In this document: one piece after another, positions 33,504 through 41,973 of the stretch | Numbering within the stretch: position 1 is the stretch's first letter | Layout: each line of letters opens with the position of its first letter | From: DASRDE01 sp035652755 | Lineage (GTDB): Bacteria > Vulcanimicrobiota > Vulcanimicrobiia > Vulcanimicrobiales > Vulcanimicrobiaceae | Direction: 5' to 3' | Length of the DNA: 44,269 nt | NCBI GenBank assembly: GCA_035652755.1 | Contig: DASRDE010000016.1 | Span: 1 to 44,269, forward strand | Position numbers and translations under genes: made by a program | The notes under the pieces: model-generated | Told to the model about the DNA's origin: nothing | The model's input: the letters and a program-made list of their open reading frames with translations, nothing else | The model's database searches: none

Positions 33504-36500
33504 TGCACGCGCGCGTTCGCGGAGTCTTGCTCGGCGGGCTGCTCGCACTGGTTGCGGGCGCGGTCGCGCTTGCCGGCGGAGCGCCGCCGGCGCCGCTGCC
33601 TCACGGGCTGATTTCGACGCCGCCGCCTGCTCCCGCAGGCAACGCGCAGACGGTCTCGCCGCAAGTGCATCCGCTCGCGACGCTGCCGGCGCTGGAAGTT
33701 CCCTCGTCCGGCAGCTTTGCGAACCGTGGCGTGCGCACGATGGTCGTCGGACGCATTCCGGTTGCCGCGCTCGCCGCGCTTCCGCGGCAGACGCAAGCCA
33801 ACACGATCACGCCGCGCGAACTGCTTTCAGGACGCCGCAAGATGTCGGCGACCGGCAGCACGATCAACGTTAACTCGGGATGCGCTCTGTACGGCAACAA
33901 CATTTTCGGCAATCCCTGCACCATCACGTGGTCGACGACGTTCGGGGCGGGCGCGCTCAACGGGAACGACAACGTCGAGGACGTGTACCTGCCGCCAAAC
34001 GATGCCACGACGTTCAATACGTTCGGCACGTATAAGGTCAGCGCGGGCGACGCCGGCAACAATCAGACGATGTCCATCAACGGTACGTGGGTCATCGGCA
34101 CCTACGATACGACCGGCAACTTCTGGATCGACGTAGCGTACCTCCAAGTCGGGAACACGAACACGCTTGAAACGTTCTCCGACCAGTACGATACCGTGCC
34201 GCAAACGAATTTTACCGGCGGCCAGACGGTGTACTTCAGCGACAGCGGGCTGCAGGGCGCCGACGACTACGCGTACTACATCGAGTCGACGTCTACGGCG
34301 CCGACGTGCGTCTATCTCTTCCCGACGCCGGGCGGCAACCCGCCCGCCGGTCTGTGCAATCCGAATTCGGCCCTCTCGAGGCTGCCCGCGCTCGGCGTCT
34401 TCAACGGCTCGTGGCCGATACCGGCGACGCAAGCGACGGGGACGTATTCGCTAGTACTCTACGACACGACCGCGCAGCAGCGCGTCGCGCAGATTCAGTT
34501 TTCGGTCGTTAAATCGGGCGCGACCGGTACGATCAGCATGAAGGGCGTTCCGGGCGCGAGCGGCACCGCCGCACCGTCGCCCGGTCCCGTTTTACCAACG
34601 CCGGCAACCGCGTTTGCCTTCGATTCGACGACGGAAAACTCGGATAAGGGTATCACCGCAACGATCTCCGGTCTGACGAACGGGCACAGCTACCGCGAGA
34701 TCATCAGCGATCCCAACGGCCTGGTGGTCTTGAACAGCGACGTGAACAACTTGGCCGGAACGTCGACGACGCTGAATTGGAATTTCACCAACAACCAAAC
34801 GCCGTTCAACTACCCGAACAGCGCGTACACGCTGACAGTGTACGACAAGTCCGGCCTCAACCCGAGCGCGGGCGCAACGCCGAACCCGGCCAGTGTGGCG
34901 GCGTCGCAAGCCTTCCAAATACTCGGTTACAACGTCCAGACAATCTTCACCAATCCCACCGGGACGGCACTCACGTTGTCGGCCGGCGGAACCGCGACGT
35001 CGGGCCTGGAGTTCCTCAACGACGGCGACGGCGTGAACTGGAATCAGCAAAACGCCGACGGTATCGCCCAGTTGTTTTTCACGACCGGCGCGAGCGGCAT
35101 CACGATAGCGCTCGGCGCGGGCAGCAGCTCGTGCGGCGCGGGCTGCCAGACGCAGACCGTGGTCGATTCGTCCGGCGTTTCCTGGACCTTCACGAGCAAA
35201 TGCACGGGCGCCGGTAATACAGCTGGCTGCACGCTGCTCGGGCTTCCGACGACCGCTGGTCAGTCGCTTGCGCCCAACGAGACGTACGTCACGCTTCCGA
35301 ACATTACGTGGAGCATGCCGGTAGCCGACGCGAATTGCGCAAACGGATGCCAGGCGCCGACGACGGTGCTTCCCATCGACGGCGCCGATTGGTCGGCTTC
35401 GAATCAGACCCAAGCCACCAACTACGTCACGATCAACTTCGGCAACGCGACGTCGTGGAGCGGCACCGGCCACATCTACTTCATCGGGAACCGCAACGGC
35501 GGCTTTACGGCCGGCCCCGACATTCACGGTTTTACGCCGCGCAGCGTCGTGGCGAACACCGTGCAGGGCATGTACGCGCAAGGTCAGCCGACCACCGGCA
35601 CCGGCAGCGACGTGTGGGATATTCACATCAAGAACACCTCGACCGGCCCGGGCGCAAAGAACATCACGGAATTCGAACTGGGAGAACCTCCGCCGATGTC
35701 GGGCGGTAACATCACGATCGGTATGGACGGCGCATCGCCGACGAACTGGACGATCGTCAATTGCCCGAACGGCCTGCCCGCGGACGTGAACTGCTTCCAA
35801 GCATCCGGCGGTAATGCCGGCATCGCGCCGGGTGCGTCGCAAGATCTATACTTCGATTTGAACCCGGGCGCCAACTCGTCGTTCGCCTACACGGACTTCA
35901 CCCTGGAAACGCTGCAGACGACCGGCGGCGTCAACAACATCTTCACGATAGCGCCGGACGGAACGAACACGGTCTTCGTGGGGCAGACGAATCCGCAGAG
36001 CATCGACAGCACGGCCATCGGCTCGTACTCGCTCGACAACTCGCTGATGACGGGTTCCTTTGCACCCAACTCCGTCGGGTCGCCGTCGAGCACGACCGTT
36101 ACCGTTGCGCTGACCAATGCGGCTGCGAGCGGAACGTTCCCCGACGAGATCGATGCCATTGCCGTCGACATTCCCACGAACGAGGCGTGGGCCCCGGCGG
36201 TAACGGCGCCGGCATCGGGATGGAGTTATCTGGGCTCGACGACGCCGGTAGCCGGAACCACCCGGTATTGGTTCGGGTTGTGCGCAGGCCAAAAGCCGGC
36301 AAATACCGGATCGTGGAATCCGCCCAACGGCAACAACATGCCCAGCTGCGGAACCGCGACGGAACAAGCATCCGCGCTGCAGCCCAGCGGCACGTTCAAC
36401 GCGTCGGGCACGCTCACGGTTCCGAACGGCGTTGCCGGACCGATTAACGGCGTCATTTGGACGCACGGCGCAAACGGCGACGGCTGGAATCAGCCCAACG

Positions 36501-37615
36501 GCAAAGCAATACAGTTGAACATCAGCGCGACGGGAGCGACGGCCGGATTCTCCGCGGTCTATCCGTACGGCGGCTCAGTGGTGCCGGTGACCGCGCCGAA
36601 CATTCCGACGGTCGGCGCCGACAGCGATTCGACGTACGGCAACACGTTCCAGTACACGATCACCAACACGGGCGCGACGGCGGGCACGTGTGCGGGCGGC
36701 ATTCCGTGCAACAGCCTGACCAAGGTCGACGTTACGATTCCGTATCAAGACATCAACGCCATCACGGGAACGGACTCAACCGGCATCGATTGGCAGGTCA
36801 CCCCGAAAACCGCACCCGTCGCGACCGTTACGATTAACGGCGGACAGGCCGGCGGAAAGAGCTGCACGGCCACGGTCACCAATCCGCTGCCGCTGGGCGG
36901 CCCGACGGCGAACGGACTGATCGACGTGACCGGCGGAGCGACCTGTTATGTAGCGCCGGGCGACTCGATGACGCTCACGTTCAACGCGCAGGCGCCGTAC
37001 AAAGTCAACGACGTCTTCAAGTTCCCCGCGACCTTCAGCGTGCTGACGTCGGGCGGAACGACGACGAACGTCACGGCTGCCGAAGCGTGGACGAACGACA
37101 CGGAGATCGAAGTCGTGGGCAACGCGAGCTTGGTCATCGTCGTCAATCCTGGCGTCGGTCCGGGATCCAACCCGTCGCATCCCGTTCCAAACTGCGGCAC
37201 CTGCACGTTCGGCGTGAACAACATCGTCTTCAACGTCGTTCCCAACAACCAAACCGTCACCGGTACGGACCTGGCAACCGTCAGTGTGTACACGAACGTC
37301 GGTAACCCGGCAGGCTGGGGATTGTACGTGTCGACCAACAACAACCCGGCCAATAGTACGGGCAGCCCGACGAACGAATTGCTCACCGAGGTCGACTCGG
37401 CGAACTCTTCGCAGGGCATGGGATTGGGCTGGGACGCTACGTCCTACACGGTGATTCCGACCAGCGGCAACGGCTCGGAGGTCGCGCACGCGCCCACGAC
37501 CGTCAATGCGACGCGTCAACCGTTCGACATCGTGCAGAGCTATCGCATCAGCGTCGGCAACGAGGCCATTACCCCGCAAACGTCGGTCGTCACCTACACC
37601 TGGATAGAAAACTAA
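33503..37615 (+). CDS. Large Ig-rich exported protein, candidate tip adhesin
   Basis: A 1370-residue exported protein. GTG 33503 overlaps the previous stop (taGTG) and opens a signal peptide (HARVRGVLLGGLLALVAGAV). It is Thr/Asn/Gly/Ser-rich with many beta strands: a first region about 110-345 (SGCALYGNNIFGNPCTITW with a likely disulfide, SLVLYDTTAQQRVAQIQFSV), a Pro/Ser-rich linker about 350-375, then a series of Ig-like modules. It ends SVVTYTWIEN, like the C-terminal strands of the smaller subunits. It has no alternating donor-type strand after the signal, as expected of a tip protein that only accepts a strand. The gene closes the operon; the convergent MATE gene ends 13 bases away. A cell-wall-spanning structural protein is an alternative. 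Confidence 0.68.
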   Translation: MHARVRGVLLGGLLALVAGAVALAGGAPPAPLPHGLISTPPPAPAGNAQTVSPQVHPLATLPALEVPSSGSFANRGVRTMVVGRIPVAALAALPRQTQANTITPRELLSGRRKMSATGSTINVNSGCALYGNNIFGNPCTITWSTTFGAGALNGNDNVEDVYLPPNDATTFNTFGTYKVSAGDAGNNQTMSINGTWVIGTYDTTGNFWIDVAYLQVGNTNTLETFSDQYDTVPQTNFTGGQTVYFSDSGLQGADDYAYYIESTSTAPTCVYLFPTPGGNPPAGLCNPNSALSRLPALGVFNGSWPIPATQATGTYSLVLYDTTAQQRVAQIQFSVVKSGATGTISMKGVPGASGTAAPSPGPVLPTPATAFAFDSTTENSDKGITATISGLTNGHSYREIISDPNGLVVLNSDVNNLAGTSTTLNWNFTNNQTPFNYPNSAYTLTVYDKSGLNPSAGATPNPASVAASQAFQILGYNVQTIFTNPTGTALTLSAGGTATSGLEFLNDGDGVNWNQQNADGIAQLFFTTGASGITIALGAGSSSCGAGCQTQTVVDSSGVSWTFTSKCTGAGNTAGCTLLGLPTTAGQSLAPNETYVTLPNITWSMPVADANCANGCQAPTTVLPIDGADWSASNQTQATNYVTINFGNATSWSGTGHIYFIGNRNGGFTAGPDIHGFTPRSVVANTVQGMYAQGQPTTGTGSDVWDIHIKNTSTGPGAKNITEFELGEPPPMSGGNITIGMDGASPTNWTIVNCPNGLPADVNCFQASGGNAGIAPGASQDLYFDLNPGANSSFAYTDFTLETLQTTGGVNNIFTIAPDGTNTVFVGQTNPQSIDSTAIGSYSLDNSLMTGSFAPNSVGSPSSTTVTVALTNAAASGTFPDEIDAIAVDIPTNEAWAPAVTAPASGWSYLGSTTPVAGTTRYWFGLCAGQKPANTGSWNPPNGNNMPSCGTATEQASALQPSGTFNASGTLTVPNGVAGPINGVIWTHGANGDGWNQPNGKAIQLNISATGATAGFSAVYPYGGSVVPVTAPNIPTVGADSDSTYGNTFQYTITNTGATAGTCAGGIPCNSLTKVDVTIPYQDINAITGTDSTGIDWQVTPKTAPVATVTINGGQAGGKSCTATVTNPLPLGGPTANGLIDVTGGATCYVAPGDSMTLTFNAQAPYKVNDVFKFPATFSVLTSGGTTTNVTAAEAWTNDTEIEVVGNASLVIVVNPGVGPGSNPSHPVPNCGTCTFGVNNIVFNVVPNNQTVTGTDLATVSVYTNVGNPAGWGLYVSTNNNPANSTGSPTNELLTEVDSANSSQGMGLGWDATSYTVIPTSGNGSEVAHAPTTVNATRQPFDIVQSYRISVGNEAITPQTSVVTYTWIEN

Positions 37616-37628
37616 CCGGGAACGCGTC

Positions 37629-38966
37629 CTAAACGGCAATCAGCGGGCGGCGCGTCCAAGAACCGCCCCGCAGCTTCACGGCCGTCAGAATCGCGCGGGC
37701 GAGCCACGCGAAGATCCACGCAATAGGAACGGTGTACAAGCCGATGTGCAGGATGCGGATGCAGACGTACGCGGCGGCAAGCACGAGAATTGCCGTGACG
37801 ATGCCGACGGTCATCGAAAAGCGCGTGTCGCCCGAGGCGCGAATGGGCGCCATCGATACCATCGACCAACCCTTGATCGGCAGCGTCGCCATGTGCAGGG
37901 CAAGCGGAAGCGCGGCAACCGACGCGACCTGCGCGTTGAGCGTGAACAGGTACGCCAGCGGCCACGCAAGTGCCGCGCACACGACGGCAGTCGCCGTCGT
38001 AATCCAGACGGCGATGCGCTGAGCGCGCGCGAAAAACCATTGAGCACCCTCGACGTCCCCGGCGCCCAGGCGCTGCCCGATCACGGTTTGCACCGCAGCC
38101 TGCAGGGGGCTTGGGACCACGAACGTGAGATCCGAGACGACGTTGAGCGCTCGAAAGCCCGAGATCGCGATCGCACCGAACGGCGCAAGCATCGCGACGA
38201 TGACGGCATCCGGGGCGACGACCGCAAAGAGAAAGACCGCCTCAGGCAATCCCAACCGCGCGCATTCCAGCGCCAACCGCACGTCGATGCTCTTTTGGGC
38301 AAAGATGCGGTAGATTGGCCTGCGGGCGACGTACGCGATCGCGTAAATGCTCGCGATTAACTCCGAGAGCAGCGAAGAGATGCCCGCGCCGACGATACCG
38401 AGCGGATGATGCGTGAACCATCCCAGCGCAAGGATCGCCAGCAGCGGAATGTGGACCAGGTTGATGATCGCCAGAATCACGACCGCGATCTTCCGGTTTC
38501 CGGCGGCGCCCAAGCCCGTGATGATCGTCCCCGAGATGGCGATCGGCAAGAGCGAACAGCAGCGAACGATCAAGTATAAGCCGCTCGCGTGCGAACTGGC
38601 GAGGTGGCCGATCATCGCGCCGATCATTGCGGGCCCGAAGAGTGCGCTGAGGATCATCGCCGCGATCGCAGTGGCGAACGGTACCAGGAAGCCCGCGCGA
38701 ATCGAACGCGCGAAGCCGTCGATGTCGCCCGCCCCGACCCGCTGCGATGCGATGATGCCCAGGCCGTTCATGAAGCCGATCGCTGCGAATGTTACCGCGG
38801 CAAAGACGGTCGTCGCGGCTGTGACGCCGGCCAACGCCACGGACCCCAGCGTTCCGATCGCGATCGTGTCGACGATGCCGAGCAGTTGATCGCCCAGCAT
38901 CGAGACGGCCGTCGGAAGCGAAAGGCGCCGGAAAGCGGCGCCCACGTTGCGATGGTCGACGATCAT
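37629..38966 (-). CDS. MATE-family efflux transporter
   Basis: A 445-residue inner-membrane transporter with about 12 helices. MATE signatures: LPTAVSMLGDQLLGIVDTIA at the N-terminus, FMNGLGIIASQRVGAGDIDG, GLGAAGNRKIAVVILAIINL, and in the second half SPLQAAVQTVIGQRLGAGDV, the repeat of the first-half QRVGAGD. These proteins export cationic drugs or metabolites using Na+ or H+. It starts 10 bases after the kynureninase gene, so it is likely co-transcribed with tryptophan-breakdown genes and may export an aromatic product such as anthranilate or kynurenine. That substrate is inferred only from position. Confidence 0.93.
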   Translation of the reverse strand: MIVDHRNVGAAFRRLSLPTAVSMLGDQLLGIVDTIAIGTLGSVALAGVTAATTVFAAVTFAAIGFMNGLGIIASQRVGAGDIDGFARSIRAGFLVPFATAIAAMILSALFGPAMIGAMIGHLASSHASGLYLIVRCCSLLPIAISGTIITGLGAAGNRKIAVVILAIINLVHIPLLAILALGWFTHHPLGIVGAGISSLLSELIASIYAIAYVARRPIYRIFAQKSIDVRLALECARLGLPEAVFLFAVVAPDAVIVAMLAPFGAIAISGFRALNVVSDLTFVVPSPLQAAVQTVIGQRLGAGDVEGAQWFFARAQRIAVWITTATAVVCAALAWPLAYLFTLNAQVASVAALPLALHMATLPIKGWSMVSMAPIRASGDTRFSMTVGIVTAILVLAAAYVCIRILHIGLYTVPIAWIFAWLARAILTAVKLRGGSWTRRPLIAV

Positions 38967-38976
38967 TCAAAGAGCG

Positions 38977-40113
38977 TTAGGAGGACAATGCTTCGAAGAA
39001 GGCGGCGACGTCGTCCTCCGTCGTGTAGAAGTGCGGGCTGACGCGGATGCCGCAGCCGGGCCGGTAGTCGACGAAGACGCGGCGCGCAATTAAACGCTCG
39101 TACGCCGCTCGGGATCCTTCGAAGTCGATGCCGATCCAGCCGGTGCGTTTGTCCGGATCGAGCGGCGTATTGACGCGCAGGCCCTTCTCGAGAGCCGTTT
39201 GCGCGATGAGCGAGGTCAAGCGCACGTTGTGCTCGCGAATAGCTGCAACGCCCGCGCGCTTGACGAGATCGTGCCCCGGCTTTGCAACGACGTATCCCGG
39301 AATCGTCGGCGTGCCTGTTCCCCACCGGTACATGCTTTCGGCCCACGCCATCGGCGCGGGTTCGAACGCGAACGGCCGCGCGTGCGCCATCCATCCGGTC
39401 ACCGCCGGCTCGAACCGATCGCGAAGCTCGGGCTTGACGTAGATCCACGCGCATCCCGGACCGCCGCAAAGCCACTTGTGACTGCCGCCCGTGACGATGT
39501 CCAAGTCCCACTCGCGTACGCTGTAGGGATAGACGCCGGTCGTCTGATACGCGTCGACGCAGAGCAGCGTCCCGGTTTTGCGGCAGTGCTCCTGAACCGC
39601 GCGCACGTCGCAAAGCGCGCCCGAAACGTAATAGGCATGCGAGAGCACCGCAATCGCCGTGCGCTCGGTAATCGTCTCGATGATGCGCTCGGCGGGAACA
39701 GTGCGCCCGTCTTCGGAGGGGACGATGCGCGGGCGCGCTCCGTAGCGCTGCCACTCGGTCCAGACGTACGTGAGCGACGGAAACTGCAGCGCTTCGTACA
39801 CGACTTCATTCCGGTCGGGCGTGAACGCCAGCGACGTGGCCAACGCCGCCTGCAGCACCGAGACGTTCGGACCCAGAAAGACCGAACCGGGCGGCGCGTC
39901 GACGATTTCGCCGATGCCGTCGGCGATCTCCGCGATGCGCGGCAGCCACGATTCCCACGCTTCGGCACCTTCGGAGGCCCACTCGTCGAAATAGGCGTCG
40001 AGCGCAGCTTTGGCTTGTATGGGAGCTGCGCCCATCGAATGGCTGACCAAGTACGTGGACGTGGCCAGAATCGGAAATTGCTCGCGCATTTGGGCGCGGG
40101 TCGTCGTTTGCAT
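38977..40113 (-). CDS. kynU: Kynureninase family PLP enzyme (class V fold)
   Basis: A 378-residue PLP enzyme. Kynureninase hydrolyses kynurenine to anthranilate and alanine. Visible: SVFLGPNVSVLQAALATS near the N-terminus, ALCDVRAVQEHCRKTGTLLC, VDAYQTTGVYP, and TGGSHKWLCGGPGCAWIYV with the PLP lysine, equal to the kynureninase SYKYLNGGPG signature. ARPFAFE, YRWGTGTPTIPGY and GCGIRVSPHFYTTEDD also fit. It starts at ATG 40113 with a one-base overlap to the dioxygenase stop. It is somewhat shorter than many kynureninases (about 410-460). The close gene coupling to tryptophan dioxygenase strengthens the call; another class V lyase is less likely. Confidence 0.88.
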   Translation of the reverse strand: MQTTTRAQMREQFPILATSTYLVSHSMGAAPIQAKAALDAYFDEWASEGAEAWESWLPRIAEIADGIGEIVDAPPGSVFLGPNVSVLQAALATSLAFTPDRNEVVYEALQFPSLTYVWTEWQRYGARPRIVPSEDGRTVPAERIIETITERTAIAVLSHAYYVSGALCDVRAVQEHCRKTGTLLCVDAYQTTGVYPYSVREWDLDIVTGGSHKWLCGGPGCAWIYVKPELRDRFEPAVTGWMAHARPFAFEPAPMAWAESMYRWGTGTPTIPGYVVAKPGHDLVKRAGVAAIREHNVRLTSLIAQTALEKGLRVNTPLDPDKRTGWIGIDFEGSRAAYERLIARRVFVDYRPGCGIRVSPHFYTTEDDVAAFFEALSS

Positions 40114-40898
40114 CACTCGTATCCTTTGCCCAGATGCGTGCGCACTTCCCACAATTCCGGAAAGATGCGGTGTGACAGCGTGGTGGCCAAGTACGCCGCG
40201 CCCAAGGAACCGCCGGTGCCGCGCTTCGCGCCGATCATCCGCTCGACCATACGGATATGCCGCCCTCGCCAGAGCAGGAGCCGTTCGTCGAACTCGATGA
40301 GGTCCTCCAAGAGCAGGTACAGCTCGTAATGGGCCTTGGGGTCGTCATAAATCGTTTTAAAGCTCGCGATGAGTTCGTCTGACGTCCCCGTAGCGAAGCC
40401 CTTGCGCGCAAAGAGCGATTTGACGCGATCGTAGAGCGAGGGCTGCGCGAGCCTGCGCTCGAGACGGGCGCGCTGAGCGTCGTCGGTTTGAATGTACTGC
40501 AGCGTTTCCAAACGGCGGATGCCGCAGGCGAACTCCAGTTCGCGGAATTGGATCGATTGAAAGCCGCTGGCGGGGTTGAGGTGGTCGCGGAACGCGTTGA
40601 ATTCCTGCGGCGTCATCGTTTCGAGGACGTCGATCTGCTGTTCGAGCAGCCGCTGAATGGTATGGATGCGGCGAAAATGTTTCGCGACCGCGAGCAGCTC
40701 GTCGCCCTCCAAACAGCACGCGACGGCGTCGATCTCGTGCAGCAGCTGTTTGAACCACAGCTCGTACACCTGGTGGATGATGATGAAGAGCATCTCGTCG
40801 TGGTGCGCCGGAGACGAGAGCGGCTGCTGGAGCCCGAGCAGCTCGTCCACGTGCAGATACGAGCCGTAGGAGAGACGCTGTTGCTGCTGCAGGTTCAT
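40113..40898 (-). CDS. kynA: Tryptophan 2,3-dioxygenase
   Basis: A 261-residue haem enzyme opening the indole ring of L-tryptophan to give N-formylkynurenine. Signature blocks: SPAHHDEMLFIIIHQVYELW (substrate His and Phe), LNPASGFQSIQFRELE (substrate-binding Arg), LLLWRGRHIRMVERMIG (haem-ligand His) and GTGGSLGAAYLA near the C-terminus. The length is near the usual 280. It starts at ATG 40898 and overlaps the DUF962 gene by four bases (ATGA) and kynU by one. Cytoplasmic homotetramer expected from the family. Confidence 0.97.
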   Translation of the reverse strand: MNLQQQQRLSYGSYLHVDELLGLQQPLSSPAHHDEMLFIIIHQVYELWFKQLLHEIDAVACCLEGDELLAVAKHFRRIHTIQRLLEQQIDVLETMTPQEFNAFRDHLNPASGFQSIQFRELEFACGIRRLETLQYIQTDDAQRARLERRLAQPSLYDRVKSLFARKGFATGTSDELIASFKTIYDDPKAHYELYLLLEDLIEFDERLLLWRGRHIRMVERMIGAKRGTGGSLGAAYLATTLSHRIFPELWEVRTHLGKGYE

Positions 40899-41209
40899 TC
40901 CTCCCGCGCGGCGGCCAGCTGCTGATCGATCGTGCCCCGCAAGACGTGCCACGCCATCACGAAATCGGCGGCGAGCGAAGCGAACGGCGCGCGGAACGTT
41001 TCGGGCCGGTTTCTTTCGAAGTACGCGTGCGAAAACCACGCGGGCCCATAACCGGCCGCAATGGCCGCTGCCGCCAGCCACGGCTTGCGCGCTGCCGCAG
41101 CAGCGACGAGCAGACCGGTCGCCGCCACGGTTCCGCAGACGTGGAAGAGCCGGGTTCGCGGATCGCGGTGAGCGTTCAGGTAGCGCGGCCAAAAGGCGCC
41201 GAGCGGCAT
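40895..41209 (-). CDS. Mpo1-like DUF962 membrane protein
   Basis: A 104-residue membrane protein. The family pattern H-x4-Pro-x-T-x-L-x-H is visible as AHRDPRTRLFHVCGTVAATG, followed by two hydrophobic segments (LLVAAAAARK, LAAAAIAAGYGPAW) and FSHAYFERNRPETFRAP, matching the AWxxHxxxExNxPxT motif. Yeast Mpo1 is a Fe(II)-dependent dioxygenase in fatty-acid alpha-oxidation, using these histidines. It starts at ATG 41209 (MPLGAFWPRYL); an upstream start would add nine residues. It is the first gene of the kyn operon, an unexpected partner; it may act on membrane lipids or on an unrelated substrate. Confidence 0.9.
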   Translation of the reverse strand: MPLGAFWPRYLNAHRDPRTRLFHVCGTVAATGLLVAAAAARKPWLAAAAIAAGYGPAWFSHAYFERNRPETFRAPFASLAADFVMAWHVLRGTIDQQLAAAREE

Positions 41210-41283
41210 CGTGCATTCCTCCTGCTGGGAGTACAACGTGGCCTTACGGGGCTGCAGGCGGTTCTCCTCGAAGCGAGCGCGCC

Positions 41284-41973
41284 ATGCATAGATGGGTCGT
41301 GCCGCTCGCCGCGGCAGTGCTGCTCGCCGCCTGCTCGGGCGCGCAAAACGGACAAAACGCGCAAACCGCGTCGAGCGCCGCTGCTCCGCTGCATAATCCG
41401 GTGGATTTCCCGCTCTACCCCGGCGCGGCGCTGCTTTCGACGCACCAGTTCACGCAAGTCATTAAAGCGGACACGTCGGCCGGCGGCAGTTCGATCTTTC
41501 AAAACGGAAACGGGACGTACTCGGGCAACGAGGTCATCGCTTCGACGGCCGCGTCGTTCGACGAGCTCTCCGCGTGGGTGGATCGCTTGAACGGGTCGCC
41601 TCCGGCGGGCTACGCGGCGGTCGAGACCGGCGGCGATCCGAACCAGCGCGCGCAGGCGCGACGTATCGGTATCGCCTATGCGGTGTTCAAAAAGCCCGAA
41701 GCGGGGCGAACGCGGGGCCTGCTGCTGCTGGCAATGGATCCGACGCTCGTGAACCAGCGCTTCGGCAGCGTGCTGCGTCTAATCGGTAAGTACCGGGCGC
41801 TGCCGGCGATTATGCGCGATCCGATCGACAACGAGGTAAAAGCACGCATCGGGATGACGATATCACAGGCGACGGCGCCGGAGAGTCCGGTCGGCGCGGC
41901 GCTGTCGGCACTCGACCAGTTCGAGCACAAGAACAGCCGGGGAATCGTCGTCCTGGATGCCTCGAAGCGGTAG
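41284..41973 (+). CDS. Lipoprotein of unknown function
   Basis: A 229-residue lipoprotein with lipobox AAAVLLAACSGAQ. The mature N-terminus is Gln/Asn/Ala/Ser-rich, then PVDFPLYPGAALLSTHQFTQ, a mixed alpha/beta region (STAASFDELSAWVDRLNGSP), IAYAVFKKPEAGRTRGLLLL and QATAPESPVGAALSALDQFE. It is divergent from the kyn operon with a 74-base gap and overlaps the next gene by 17 bases, suggesting a two-gene unit. No family recognised. Confidence 0.75.
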   Translation: MHRWVVPLAAAVLLAACSGAQNGQNAQTASSAAAPLHNPVDFPLYPGAALLSTHQFTQVIKADTSAGGSSIFQNGNGTYSGNEVIASTAASFDELSAWVDRLNGSPPAGYAAVETGGDPNQRAQARRIGIAYAVFKKPEAGRTRGLLLLAMDPTLVNQRFGSVLRLIGKYRALPAIMRDPIDNEVKARIGMTISQATAPESPVGAALSALDQFEHKNSRGIVVLDASKR

